Shown here: in pieces, positions 29,688 to 39,329 of the stretch
Position numbering within the stretch: position 1 is the stretch's first letter
Layout: each line of letters starts with the position of its first letter
Assembly (NCBI GenBank): GCA_027494055.1
Contig: JAOSJO010000002.1
Coordinates: forward strand, 1-64,000
From: Anaerolineae bacterium
Lineage (GTDB): Bacteria; Chloroflexota; Anaerolineae; Aggregatilineales; JAFGMM01
DNA: 64,000 bases
Direction: 5' to 3'
Notes under the pieces: generated by a model
Databases searched by the model: none
Told to the model about the DNA's origin: nothing
The model's input: only the letters and a program-made list of their open reading frames with translations
Made by a program: the position numbers and the translations under genes

Positions 29688-31276
29688 GGGGGCGCAGGCG
29701 TCCGCCGACTCACTCTTGGCAGGGCGAGTGTGAACGTCGCGCCGTGGCCGGGCGTGCTCTCCACCCAGATGCGCCCGCCGTGCGCTTCGACGATGGCCTG
29801 CGCCAGGTACAGGCCCAGGCCGGTACCCTTGGTCTTTCGTGCGATGTCGTGATTGACGCGGTAGAAACGCTCGAAAACGCGGTCAAGCTCGTCGGGGGGC
29901 AGCCCGACACCGTGGTCGCTCACGCCGACGAGCACCTCGTCCAAGCGCGCCTGCCCCCAGATGCGCACCGCGCCGCCGCCGGGCGAGTACTTGATCGCGT
30001 TGCTCACCAGATTGTCGAGCACATTGCGCAGACGGCGCTCGTCGCCCTGCACGACCGGGAAATCCGGCGGGAAGTCCACGGTCAACGTATGCTGCGCGGT
30101 CTGCGTGCGAAAGTCCACCGCGACGCGCTCGGCTAGCTGGTCCAGGCGCACATCGCACCGTTCCAGCTTGAAGCTGCCCGACTGCAAGCGCGACGCCTCC
30201 AGCAGGTTCTCGATCAGTTCGGTGAGGCGATCCGCCTCGTCCTCGATGACCTGCAGGCTTGCCTGGATGGTCGCCGGGTCCCAGGCGGCATCCTCGCGCC
30301 GGAGCGTGCTCGCGTACCCCTTGATGAGCGAAACCGGCGTCTTGAGTTCGTGCGAGATCACGGAAATGAAGGTGCTCTTCGCCTCCTGCGCCTCGCGGAA
30401 GTGCGTGATGTCGCGCACGTTGGCGATGATGTTGACCAGCCGGCTCTGGTGGATCAGTGGCGCGTAGGTGATGGCGACGCTGATCGTCGTGCCGTCGGGC
30501 CGGCGCAGGTCGCCTTCAACGTAGAGCGTGCTCGCCGGCCTGTTGTCGGAGGGCAGCGTCGGCCAGCCGCCCGCAACCGCCTCCTCCAGGTCGGCGCCCG
30601 GCTCGCGCCGCTGCCAGACGATCACCGCGTCGTGGGGTTGCCCAATCGCCTGATCCGCGCGCCAACCGGTGATACGGCTCAGCGCGCGGTTGAACGACTC
30701 TATCTTCAGGCCAGGGCTGAGGATCATCACGCCGTCGGCGCTGGATTCGAGGATGGCCTCCAACCGCGTGCGCTCGCGCTCCGCAGTCTGGTAGAGGCGC
30801 GCGTTGTGCACCGCAATCGCGGCCTGATCGGCGAAGCTCTCCAGCACGCGCCGGTCGTTGAGCGAGAAGCTGCCCCCATAGGCGCGGAAAATGTAGATGA
30901 CGCCGACAAACGCATCGCCGACCGACATCGGCAGCGCCACAACCTGCCGCAGCCGCAGGTCCACCTCGCTGGCGATGCGCTCCAGCTTCTGCTCCAGGCC
31001 GGGGATCAACAGGCTGCCGTCGTCGTCGATGCTCATGTCGGTGAGCAGCGGCTCAAAGTGCGTCAGCAGCGCGGGGTTGACGCCATAGCTCGCCCACGCG
31101 CGCATCGCGCCGGCGTCGCGCAGCGCGATCAGGCCCACCTGCCCCGCGAGCATCGAAACCGCCGCGCGCAGGATGCGCCGGAGCACCTCATCGAGGTCGA
31201 GCTGCTCGGTAATGGCGCGGCTGATCTCAAGCAGGTAGTCGCGCTGGCGAACCCGGAAGTCCGGCAATAACATCAT
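29684..31276 (-). CDS. Soluble GAF-PAS sensor histidine kinase
   Basis: A 530-residue kinase without membrane segments. A GAF domain covers about 15-165, a PAS domain about 170-295, the dimerisation/phosphoacceptor domain carries His309 in SHELKTP, and the ATPase domain has the N box (NLVSNAIKYS), DHGVGLP and KGTGLGLYLAQAI. It autophosphorylates on His and passes phosphate to a response regulator. None is next to it, so it is an orphan kinase. The input is likely a small molecule, redox or light signal sensed in the cytoplasm; no chromophore Cys is obvious. Confidence 0.9.
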   Translation of the reverse strand: MMLLPDFRVRQRDYLLEISRAITEQLDLDEVLRRILRAAVSMLAGQVGLIALRDAGAMRAWASYGVNPALLTHFEPLLTDMSIDDDGSLLIPGLEQKLERIASEVDLRLRQVVALPMSVGDAFVGVIYIFRAYGGSFSLNDRRVLESFADQAAIAVHNARLYQTAERERTRLEAILESSADGVMILSPGLKIESFNRALSRITGWRADQAIGQPHDAVIVWQRREPGADLEEAVAGGWPTLPSDNRPASTLYVEGDLRRPDGTTISVAITYAPLIHQSRLVNIIANVRDITHFREAQEAKSTFISVISHELKTPVSLIKGYASTLRREDAAWDPATIQASLQVIEDEADRLTELIENLLEASRLQSGSFKLERCDVRLDQLAERVAVDFRTQTAQHTLTVDFPPDFPVVQGDERRLRNVLDNLVSNAIKYSPGGGAVRIWGQARLDEVLVGVSDHGVGLPPDELDRVFERFYRVNHDIARKTKGTGLGLYLAQAIVEAHGGRIWVESTPGHGATFTLALPRVSRRTPAPP

Positions 31277-31374
31277 GATGATGCGATTGTAGCATTGCCT
31301 CGCGCAGACAGGAAGCAGGTCATACGCCCCTGCGCCAGACTCTAATGCTTCTCTTACGCTGTGATCGGGAGAAT

Positions 31375-32531
31375 CTACTGCCCCGCGCCCACGGAGCGCA
31401 GCATTGCGGCAAGCCGCCGACCGCGCGGCGGGGCGGCGGTCGCGCGGACGATTTCCGGCCAGCCGACCACCCCGTAAAGGTTGCCCCGGTCGGTGACCAG
31501 CACCTCGTCAGACGCAGACCGGTCCAGCGCCTCCACCGCGTCCGAGAGCGGCGCCTGCCGGCGTATCACGGGGTACGCGGTGCGCATCACGGCGGCGACC
31601 GGCACGCCCTCCGGCAGCGGGTCGTCCCGCACCAGGACGCCCACCAACCGGCTCTGCCGGCCCACCACCACCGGCGTGACCGCCTGCGCCGCGAAGAGCG
31701 CCTCGGCCATGTCGGCGGTAACCACTTTGGCGGGCGTCACCGTCTTCAGGGCGGGGCGTGCGGCGTCGCCGACGGTCAACTCCTGGAGCGCGGCGTGCGT
31801 GCGCATCTGGCGGCCCTCGCTCACCGCGCCGGCGAACACGACGACGCCGATCAGCGCCAGGCCCAGGTTCGAAGCCAGGCCGATTTCGGGCAGCGACAGC
31901 CCGAACAGGCTGATCACGATGAAGCCGGCGGCGACGACCTGTCCCATCGCCGCCGCGCCCTGCGTCGCCTGCATGTAGGGCAGGCGCATCGCCAGCACGG
32001 CGCGGACCAGACGCCCGCCGTCCATCGGGAATGCCGGCAGCAGGTTAAAGGCCACCAGCAGCGCGTTCGCCACGGTGAGGTAAAGCAGCAGGCCCAGCAC
32101 GCTTGGGTAGCGGAGCGCCTGCGCCAGCCGCGCGCCCAGCGGCGCGCCGCCGGCCGGCGCGAGCACGAGCAGCGCCGCGCCGCCGAACAGGAGCGCAAGG
32201 CCGAGGTTCACCGCCGGGCCGGCCAGGGCGATCAGGAGTTCGTCTTTTGGTTTCCGGGGAGCGACTCAAGCGTGGCGACGCCGCCAATCGGCAGCAGCGT
32301 GATGTGGCGCACCGCAACGTCGCGCGAGAGCGCCCACATGCAGTGCCCCAGTTCATGCAGCAACACGCAGAGGAACAACGAGCCGACAGCGCCGACACCA
32401 AAAAGCGCGCCGATAACGCCGCCGTAATCGAGCGCGCCCTGCCACGCCGCCCAGATCAGCGTGAGCACGAAGGTCACGTGCAGATAGACCTGTACCCCGC
32501 CAATTCTTCCAAGACTAACCGACCAACGCAT
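31375..32531 (-). CDS. Site-2 protease family membrane metalloprotease with CBS pair (frameshift)
   Basis: An M50-family intramembrane protease. The zinc motif HELGH is in CVLLHELGHCMWALS, and the second metal/substrate motif is NLLPAFPMDGGRLVRAVL. The C-terminal half is a CBS-domain pair (MADALFA-like AALFAAQAVTPVVVGRQ; LYGVVGWPEIVRA), typical of the group that may sense adenosine nucleotides. The frame breaks near 32253-32259; one added base joins the LESLP segment to KDELLIALAGPAVN. The ATG at 32531 (MRWSVSLGRIGG) is preferred to the one at 32552. It probably processes a membrane-bound regulator; no anti-sigma factor is adjacent. Confidence 0.85.
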
Positions 32532-32688
32532 CACGCACACCCAGTAACTCACACCGTACCAGGAGTATAAGCCCTCAACCGGTGTACGTCAACCAGAATG
32601 TGTTAACAAAGCGTCATGCCGCGCTGATGTCCCCGGTTATACGTATGACGGCGCGTGTGGACGCTTTCTTACGCCGCGTCGGCAGGCC

Positions 32689-33935
32689 TCACGGGTTGAC
32701 GAACCGCCACTGCCCGAAGCCCGTGCCCACCACGCGCCCGTCGGGTAGCGTGAGGTAGTAGACCGCAAAAGTGGACGCCGTGATCTCGACACGCTGGACG
32801 CGCATGGTATAGCCCTGCTCCGGCGCTGTCGCCCACCCCAGGCGGCTACGGATCTCCGGGATGTTGCCCCACACCCGGCCAAAGCCGCTGACGGGCATGT
32901 GATAGCCAGACGGCGCGACTTCGGTCTCCGCGACCGGGTTATCCGGGAGCGATTCGAGCGTGGACTCGATGAAGTGGTTCGCCTGACCGTTGCTGTGGTG
33001 GACGTAGACCTCGCCCAAGTCGGCGCGCCACACCATGTAGCCGTGCTCGAAGGTCTGGTAGGCCGCCTGCACGTCTTTGACCGCCTCCGCCGGGCAGCCT
33101 TCTGCCGGCCCGAAGAAGTACGTGCATGGCGGCGGTACCACGGCGGTCGGCGTCGGCGTGGGAGGCGCACCCACGACCGGGATCATCAGGTCCTCCTGAT
33201 CGTAAATCTCGCCGGTGATCACGTTCACCAGCCGCAGGCGCAGGTGCACGTCTTCGCCAGCCGGCGCACTGGGGGCGAACGGCGGCACTGGCGCAACCTG
33301 CCCCACGCCGCTGGACGAAACCCACCGCTGCGCGCGGGGCAGCTCGACCGGGACGGCGCGCCCGTCGGCAAGCACCTGCTCAAAGACCAGGTTGGAATGG
33401 GGCACCCGGTTGACCACATCCCAGGCAACGGGCGCCCGTGCGCTCGCCGCGCTGCCGCCATAGAGGTCGCTGTGCGCAATCTGCCGGAGCGTGGTGGTGA
33501 ACGACCGGATGGACGGTGCGCCGCGCGCGCCGTCATAGGGGATCGTGAGGACCCACTGATCCACGAGCCGCCGGCCGTCGTAAAGCGCGAGGCGGAACAT
33601 CGGCGGGCCGAAGTTCAGCGGATGCCGCACATTCGCCGCCACCGAACCGACCGGCTCCAGCGCGCGATGGACGACGACCCAAGTGTTGAGCTGGGCATAC
33701 GCCAGCTCCAGCCGGTGGGTTCCCCCATCCCGACCACATGCCACGACAGGCGCGCCAGCGTCGAGGCGGCCTCAGCGGCGTCAACGGTGATCGCCGGGAG
33801 GGCGCTCTCGAAACTGGCGATGGCAGGCGGCGTGTTGGCGTCGCTCTGCGCCGAGGCCGCCTCGCGCCCCCAACCCGACCCAAACACGACAAGCAACAGG
33901 ATCAACGCCAGTACCCAACCACTGAGCCTGCGCAT
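32689..33935 (-). CDS. Large secreted protein, unknown family (frameshift)
   Basis: About 415 residues. The ATG at 33935 follows GGAGG and opens a signal peptide (MRRLSGWVLALILLLVVFGS) cleaved near ASAQ. The mature part starts with a domain rich in strands (RLELAYAQLNTWVVVHRALE), then a Pro-rich linker and a C-terminal domain with aromatic repeats (YQTFEHGYMVWRADLGEVYV; GFGRVWGNIPEIRSRLGWA). The GYMVWR...GQANHF and LGWA elements resemble LGFP-type or wall-associated repeats, though I am not certain. The frame is restored by adding one base to the C-run at 33722-33726. Confidence 0.65.
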
Positions 33936-34082
33936 GACTCCCTCCTTCGCGTCGCCAACCCGGCAACCCATCGCTTTGCAGGGCATCACCCACCCTCAAC
34001 CGTATCAGGCGCGGGTAACAGCAGCGTTGCGGGCGTGTTACAGCCCTGCAACGCACTGTTACCGTCTTGAAACAGAGGGCGT

Positions 34083-34971
34083 TCAGCGTTTGCGGCGGCG
34101 GCGGTTGGCCTCGGCCTGGCGGAGGATGGCGTTGATGTCCTGCTTCTGGGTTGGGGGCGGCGCAAGGCGGGGGCGCGTCGCCCTCAGCGGCGGGACGGGT
34201 CTGCCTGAGCTTGCTGGCCGCCGCAACGCGCCGCTGGTATTCGGCTTCGAGCGAGCCGTCGCGCTCCATCTGCCAGTAGACCGCGCCGAGGTACAGCGCT
34301 TTGCCGGCGCGCTCCGCCGCCTCACGCACGGCGGGGACCGGATCGGTGAGGAAGCGGTGCGCCAGGTGCGGCAGGGCGGCGGGGTTGTTGAGGGTTTGGA
34401 GTTCGCGCGCTGCGTTTGCGCGCACGTCGGGCGCGGTCTCGTCGTTCAGCCGCTTCAGCCACACGCTGATGTCCGCGTTCGAGGGCATGGCGGCCGGCGC
34501 GCGCTGTGACGTGATCTGCTCGCGCGCCGGGCCGAGGTTCGAACCGGCGGCTCCCGCGCCCGGCTGCAAAGCGCCCATGATGGTCCCGCCCATCAGGATG
34601 CCCGCCGCAGTGACCGCCGCCGCCGTCTTGCCGGCGTCGGCCCGGCGGCGGATCATGTCCATATCGAAATCGTCCTGCAACTTGCGCAGCAGTTTGGCCT
34701 CTTCTTCGTCCTCCAGCGCCGCGATCTCGCGGTCGATGCCGAAACGCCGGAAGATCTCGTCTACCGTCGTGTACCCGGCCTGCTGCGCCGCGTAGAGGCG
34801 CTGGCCGGTCCATGCGAGCGCGCGGCGCACCTCCGGGTCGGTTTCGTCCCTGTAGCGCGCCCGCACCGCGTCGAGCGCGCCGACCTCTTCCACCATGCCG
34901 AGCACGCGCGTCGCGTTGAGCCGGGCTTTGGCGTTCGCGCTCTCGAGGCCGGCCAGTAGCTTCTCTTTCAT
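34083..34971 (-). CDS. HEAT-like repeat protein with a central hydrophobic segment (frameshift)
   Basis: About 295 residues. The first and last thirds are HEAT/PBS-type helical repeats (NAKARLNATRVLGMVEEVGA; ETAPDVRANAARELQTLN; VPAVREAAERAGKALYLG), suited to protein binding. A short glycine/alanine hydrophobic stretch lies between them (AAAVTAAGILMGGTIMGAL). Removing one base from the G-run at 34169-34173 replaces a Pro/Cys-rich tail by APPPTQKQDINAILRQAEAN and a basic end, stopping at 34083. A TATAAT lies upstream at 35020-35025. The role is unknown. Confidence 0.65.
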
Positions 34972-35367
34972 TTGGCCGCTCCCCCATAGCAGGTCCTATA
35001 TCCTGTCGTTACGCCCCTCATTATACAATATGTAGCACAGAACCGAATCGGTCGCATTCCGGAAGCCGGAAGCTCACAGGATTTGAACCACGGATAACAC
35101 AGATGACGCTGATTCAAAAGCTATCATAGACCTTCATACAGAGGGGGTGCGACGATGTGACGCGGGGTTTGCGTGAATGGTATTCGATTCTCGTGTTATT
35201 CGTGGTTCACTTCCTTCCTCCCCAGACGAAGCGAAAGCGTCAGGCGGAACGCCCCGCATCTCAAGTTGCAGCAAGCGCGTACCTGAAGGTACAAATAAGG
35301 GGTGAACCTCACGCGCTGTGTCGCCGTGACACAGTCGCCCCACACGCACCTGGGCCAGAGTCACGCC
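34972..35367. other. 396-base divergent gap holding a dispersed repeat
   Basis: Contains a minus-strand TATAAT at 35020-35025 for the HEAT-like gene and repeat copy 1 (35082-35240). No gene is seen. The DNA is less GC-rich than its neighbours. Confidence 0.6.
35082..35240. repeat. Dispersed MITE-like repeat, copy 1
   Basis: The left end reads TTGAACCACGGATAACACAG and the right end contains GTGTTATTCGTGGTT, so the ends are inverted copies of AACCACGRATAACRC. The left internal part shares TAGACC-TTCAT and the right arm CCCAGACGAAGCG with copy 2. It has no coding capacity. Confidence 0.6.
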
Positions 35368-36255
35368 ATGTCGTCTGTCCGCTTTCTGGTGACCATCGTG
35401 TTCCACCTCATCGACCTGTCAACGCCCTTCCGCCGGGCGCGCCAGCCCTGGCACCGGCAGACGGTGGAGGTGGTACGGTGGGCCTTGATCGCGCTGCTGA
35501 TCGGCGGGCCGGCTTTTCTCTGCGCGACCGTCTCGCTCACCGGCGCGTTTTCCAGCGCCCCGCTCAGCGCCGAGTCGTCTTTCGCGCTGTTCTGCAACAG
35601 CGCCGCCGCAATCCCGATCTTCCTGCTCGGCGTGCTGTGGCCCTCGCTGGCGGCCTTCCTGGTCAGCCCGCTGATCCTGCGGCACCGCGAGCACCGCTCG
35701 TGGGATACGGTGCTCTCGACGCCGTACCCGCGCCGCGACATCCTCACCGGCACCATCGCGACATCGTTCGCGGGGTTTGAGGGGCTGCTGCAATTCACGC
35801 TCTTCGTGCAGGGCTGCATGGCGGTGATCGCGGCGCTGCACGCGCTGCGGCTGGCGCAGCTTGGCATCAGTTCGGCGTTGTGCGCTGTGGGCATCGTGTG
35901 GGTGGTGGCGTTGTTCGCGGTCGAGCGGGCGCAGGAAACGTCGCTGGCTTTTCTGTTGGGCGTCGCGGCGTCGTATGTGGCGCGCTCGTGGCCCATTGCC
36001 GCGACGGGCGCGGTGGTCGCCGGGCTGGTGATGCGGCTCGTGCAGCTCTGGCTGTTGGTGCTCATCGCGCTGGCCGCCGACCCGGCGCAGGCGGGGAGCG
36101 TGGTCCGCGACGCGCTGCTTATGGGCAGCACCGCCGCGATGTTCCGCTTCACGCCGCTCATCACCGTGCTCGCGCCGGTCGCGATCATCGCGGCCAGGGA
36201 GCTGGCCTTTCGCGGGTTGCTCGGCTGGCTAATCCGGGAGATGGGGGGCGAGTAG
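35368..36255 (+). CDS. Polytopic membrane protein, ABC-permease-like
   Basis: A 295-residue protein with about seven or eight hydrophobic segments (ALIALLIGGPAFLCATVSL, AIPIFLLGVLWPSLAAFLV, and others). The cytoplasmic loop WDTVLSTPYPRRDILTGTI resembles the loops of ABC-2 type permeases and related export proteins. No ATPase is adjacent on this strand. The ATG at 35368 is preferred to an upstream extension in frame from 35302. It is convergent with the HAD-like gene. The family assignment is tentative. Confidence 0.55.
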   Translation: MSSVRFLVTIVFHLIDLSTPFRRARQPWHRQTVEVVRWALIALLIGGPAFLCATVSLTGAFSSAPLSAESSFALFCNSAAAIPIFLLGVLWPSLAAFLVSPLILRHREHRSWDTVLSTPYPRRDILTGTIATSFAGFEGLLQFTLFVQGCMAVIAALHALRLAQLGISSALCAVGIVWVVALFAVERAQETSLAFLLGVAASYVARSWPIAATGAVVAGLVMRLVQLWLLVLIALAADPAQAGSVVRDALLMGSTAAMFRFTPLITVLAPVAIIAARELAFRGLLGWLIREMGGE

Positions 36256-36272
36256 CGCCGCGCCGCCAGGGA

Positions 36273-36932
36273 TCACACGTTCACGCTCAGGGCTTGCAGC
36301 GCCTCCAACAGCGCGGGCAGGCCGGCATACAAAACCCCCTGCATGCCGATGCTGCGCGCCGCTTCGACATTTGCGGCGGCGGTGTCCACCATGACCGCCT
36401 CGTCTGGCGCAACGCCCAGGCGCTCGCACGCCAACTGGAAGAGGATAGGCGACGGTTTGGCAACGCCGACAACGCCGGAGATCAGGTGGTCGTCGGACGC
36501 CACGCGCGTGTCCAGGCCGAATTTGTGCAGCAGTTGGATCTGCTGTTCCGGGCCGGCGTCCGTGACCAGACTCACGCGGTAGCGGGGCCGGAGCCGGGCC
36601 ACCAGCGCAAGCAGCGCGTCGTCGACCTGCTCTCCGGCGTAGAACAGCTCGATAAAGCGCATGACCTCATCGGGAAAGCGCATGTGGAGCGCCTCGGCCA
36701 CCGCGCGATGGTAGGAGTCGACCGTGCGCCGACCCGTGATGTACTCCTGCCACCAGGGGCCGCCCCAGAGTGCGTGACGCACCGCGCCGGGGGGCAGCCC
36801 TTTCACCGCCTCCCACTCGGCCTCGTGCTCTGCGCGGTGATCCTGCTTGACGAGAATCTCCGCCACGGACAGGCAGACGGCGCGGACCGTCTTCACCAGC
36901 TCGGTTCCAGTATGACGCTGCCAGCGTACCAT
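36273..36932 (-). CDS. HAD-superfamily protein lacking the catalytic nucleophile
   Basis: About 219 residues with the HAD-IA layout. Motif II is visible as VSLVTDAGPE, motif III lysine as GVAKPSPILFQLACERLG, and motif IV as EAVMVDTAAANVEAARSIG. Motif I, normally DxDG/T or DLGGVL, reads AVCLSVAEIL, with Ser where the nucleophilic Asp should be. The DNA there shows no nearby frame that would restore it. Catalysis by the usual route is therefore unlikely. A minus-strand TATAAT at 36940-36945 overlaps the outermost ATG (36941), so the ATG at 36932 on a leaderless transcript is the likely start. Confidence 0.7.
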   Translation of the reverse strand: MVRWQRHTGTELVKTVRAVCLSVAEILVKQDHRAEHEAEWEAVKGLPPGAVRHALWGGPWWQEYITGRRTVDSYHRAVAEALHMRFPDEVMRFIELFYAGEQVDDALLALVARLRPRYRVSLVTDAGPEQQIQLLHKFGLDTRVASDDHLISGVVGVAKPSPILFQLACERLGVAPDEAVMVDTAAANVEAARSIGMQGVLYAGLPALLEALQALSVNV

Positions 36933-37011
36933 ACCTATCATTATAAGACGCTTTGCGCGCCGGCTGTATACGGTTGGTAAACAATCTCATAAAGTCGCGC
37001 GCGGAGGCGGT

Positions 37012-37051
37012 CAAAAAGAAGCTCCCAGGGAGCCTGAGACCCCCTGGGAGC
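37012..37051 (-). terminator. Terminator of the ABC/RIO operon
   Basis: On the minus strand GCTCCCAGGG pairs with CCCTGGGAGC across an 11-base loop and is followed by TTCTTTTT. It lies 33 bases after the ABC permease stop. Confidence 0.8.
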
Positions 37052-37083
37052 ACAGTCGCGATCAGCCAGGCCCTTTTGCCGGC

Positions 37084-37918
37084 CTAGCCGTTGCGCTTGA
37101 GCTTACCGGCGCGCTTGGCGTACTGCTCGCCCCGGCGGAAGAGCCAGACGCCGAGCGGCAGCATCACCACGCCCATCGCCAGCAGCGGCACGATGTAGAC
37201 CGTCAGCGCAGGCAGGTCCGCGCCTTCGAGCAACGCGGCGCGCATCCCTTCGAGCACGTAGGTCGCGGGCGAGATCTGCGCGACCGGCTGGAGCCAGGCC
37301 GGCAGCACCTCGACCGGGTAGTACACGCCGGAGACCAGCAGCAGCAGCGCCTGGACGATGTGCGTCATCTGCACGCCGCGCTCCGTGTAGAGCAGCGGCA
37401 GCACCGACGCCACGATGCCGAGCGACACGAACGACAAACTGCCGGCCAGCAGCACCACCATTGCGCCAAACAGGTTGGCGACGGAAAGATCGAGCGCGAA
37501 GAACAGCGCCATCACCACGCCAAGCACCGCCGTGAAGACCAGCATGTAGATGATGGCGAACAGCGTCTGCCCGACCATCTGCACGAAGCGGTGCACCGGC
37601 GCCATGAAGGTGTATTCGATGGTGCCTTCCCAGCGCTCCCACTGGATCATCTCGCTCACGTTGTCGAAGAGGCCGACGAAACGCCAGACCAGCGTGCCGA
37701 TAATGAGGTAGAGCACCAGGTAGTCGGTGTCGATGCTCGTGTCGCCGGTGATGGCGCCCATGCCCGCGCCGATGAACGCCACCGAGAGGAGCTTGCGACC
37801 GAGTAGGCAAGCCACACGACCTCCAGCCCCAGTAGCGCTTGACCAGGTTGAAGTTCCGCGCAACGAACGCATAGCTCTGCCGCAGTTCGATGCGCATGTT
37901 TCGGATTAGCGTCGTCAT
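37084..37918 (-). CDS. ABC-2 type transporter permease (two frameshifts)
   Basis: About 278 residues, six membrane segments, the standard size for an ABC-2 permease. The N-terminus (MTTLIRNMRIELRQSYAFVA then NFNLVKRYWGW) is in one frame, EVVWLAYSVASS in a second, and LSVAFIGAGMGAITG to the stop in the third. The breaks are near 37825 and 37796. The ABC-2 signature region is visible (VQALLLLVSGVYYPVEVLPAW, ISPATYVLEGMRAAL). It should pair with the ATPase at 39330-40246 in one exporter. It is the last gene of the operon, followed by an intrinsic terminator. Confidence 0.8.
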
Positions 37919-37930
37919 CGTTCCGTTCTC

Positions 37931-38947
37931 CTAAAGCGCCTCCGCCGCCGGATCGTGCGGCGGCGCGCCAAGATAGCGATACCAAAGTTCCTCAGTGATT
38001 GCGGCAGGGTCGCACGCCACGCCCTGCCTGGCGAAGTACTCACAGGTGCGCGTGATGTCGCGCTCCAGGATGTAGTAGGCGTTCGGGTTGTTGCGGCTGT
38101 TCACCACCTGCGGGAAGTCGATGAGCGTGATCGCTCCCTCCCAGTACAGCATGTTGTAGGCCGACAGGTCGCCGTGGATCAGGTCGCGCTCCAGCATCAG
38201 CGCTGCGTTGCGCAGCGCCTCGTCGAAGAGGGCCGCGCCTCGTCCGGTTCCAGGGCCACCTCCGCCAGGATGGGAGCCGCCATCTGCGCGTCGCCGTGAT
38301 AGCTCGTGAGGATGGCATTCTCGGCAGCGGCGAAAGGCTGAGGCACGGCGGCCCCGGCCTGGTGCAGCGCCTGCATCGCGGTGTATTCGTACATCAGCCA
38401 TGATGTGTGCGCGACCTGCCGCCCGTATGACGTTTTCTTGCCGATGGCGCGCGCCACGCGGTCCGCATCCTTGCCCACAGGCCGGCCGTCCGGCGTGAGC
38501 ACGTCGCGGCCCTCGCGGTACACTCTGGTCGTTGCGCAGTTGGCGGAACTTGCGCGGGCGATACACCTTTGCGGCCACCCATGCCACACCCGTTGAGGGG
38601 TGCGCCGCGCACCGGTAGACGCTCGCCTCCTTGCCGCCCTTGATGAGGGCAAGCACGTCGGTGATGAGCGCCTGGTCGTAGAAACTGCGCAGCGAAGACA
38701 GGAGCCACTCCACTTCGTATCGCGAGGGCCGGTAGGTGGTGTCGAAACCACCTTCGAGGCCGGCAACGTCGTCCACCAGTGCCGTGACAACCTCCGATTG
38801 CGATCTCTTGGGCGTGTGCCTGGCCTTGGGCTTGCGCCTCCGCCGCGCCTTGCGATCTGTCCTCAGCGGGTCGAACTGCGCTGCGTAATCCTCAAGCTCA
38901 TCCAGGTCCGCCTCTCGCACGTCGATAAAAGAAGCGTTGCGATTCAC
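37931..38947 (-). CDS. RIO1-type atypical protein kinase (two frameshifts)
   Basis: About 338 residues. The nucleotide-binding part reads LIKGGKEASVYRC (104-112) with a lysine in AAKVYRPRKF, and the catalytic loop and metal motif read RDLIHGDLSAYNMLYWEG then ITLIDFPQVV, as in the RIO family. The middle (VYREGRDVLTPDG through AEVALEPDEA) lies in another frame between breaks near 38525 and 38238; the two shifts compensate. RIO kinases act in ribosome maturation in archaea and eukaryotes, while bacterial ones are poorly known. The GTG start at 38947 has AGAGG upstream. It lies between the ABC ATPase and permease genes. Confidence 0.85.
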   Translation of the reverse strand: MNRNASFIDVREADLDELEDYAAQFDPLRTDRKARRRRKPKARHTPKRSQSEVVTALVDDVAGLEGGFDTTYRPSRYEVEWLLSSLRSFYDQALITDVLALIKGGKEASVYRCAAHPSTGVAWVAAKVYRPRKFRQLRNDQSVPRGPRRAHAGRPACGQGCGPRGARHRQENVIRAAGRAHIMADVRIHRDAGAAPGRGRRASAFRRCRECHPHELSRRRADGGSHPGGGGPGTGRGAALFDEALRNAALMLERDLIHGDLSAYNMLYWEGAITLIDFPQVVNSRNNPNAYYILERDITRTCEYFARQGVACDPAAITEELWYRYLGAPPHDPAAEAL

Positions 38948-39125
38948 CGTTGGTTTTCCTCTTGTTGATGTCGTGCTGCGGTCGATTCGTCTTCATCATG
39001 CTCTGGCCCCTCGCGCAGAGGGGGTTCTGCCAAACCGAGGCGGCGACAGCCGCCTGCGCGCCAGCGCGCGCCCAACCTGTGCGAACAACAACCCTTTCGA
39101 CCGCTCGTGTGATGTTTTGGGACAT
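38898..39125 (-). CDS. Small basic ORF upstream of the RIO kinase gene
   Basis: A 75-codon ORF starting ATG at 39125 with a very good AAGGAGG eight bases upstream. The product starts MSQNITRAVERVVVRTG and is rich in Arg and Ala; no family is recognised. Its 3' end overlaps the RIO gene by 50 bases, which is more than usual, so an indel may have hidden the true stop. The ribosome site is the main support. Confidence 0.35.
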   Translation of the reverse strand: MSQNITRAVERVVVRTGWARAGAQAAVAASVWQNPLCARGQSMMKTNRPQHDINKRKTNGESQRFFYRRARGGPG

Positions 39126-39190
39126 ATCCGTCCTCCTTGTGTTTCAGTCGTCTCCCCGTGAGCGTTGGTGCGATCAAGTGGCCTGGTTGA

Positions 39191-39241
39191 CCTCACCCCA
39201 ACCCCCTCCCCATTTCGTGAAGAGGGGGCCGGGGGGTGAGG
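39191..39241. repeat. G/C-rich inverted repeat inside the ABC/RIO operon
   Basis: CCTCACCCCAACCCCCTCCCC and a complementary GAGGGGGCCGGGGGGTGAGG flank ATTTCGTGAA. This CTCACCCC...GGGGTGAG form is a known style of extragenic repeat in Chloroflexota and cyanobacteria (recalled, not searched). It lies between the ABC ATPase and the next ORF and could shape transcript stability. Confidence 0.6.
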
Positions 39242-39329
39242 CAGCCAGCCAGTAGCCAAGTGCCTCAGCGACAACACTCAAGAGGGAGATCACCTGTGCT
39301 TCTGCTTATCCGCTCTACGTGACCGGGCC

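Noticed and set aside
37931..38947. RIO kinase with a novel Gly/Arg-rich middle domain
   Set aside because: The odd middle is out-of-frame reading between two compensating shifts; the alternative frame gives normal RIO sequence.
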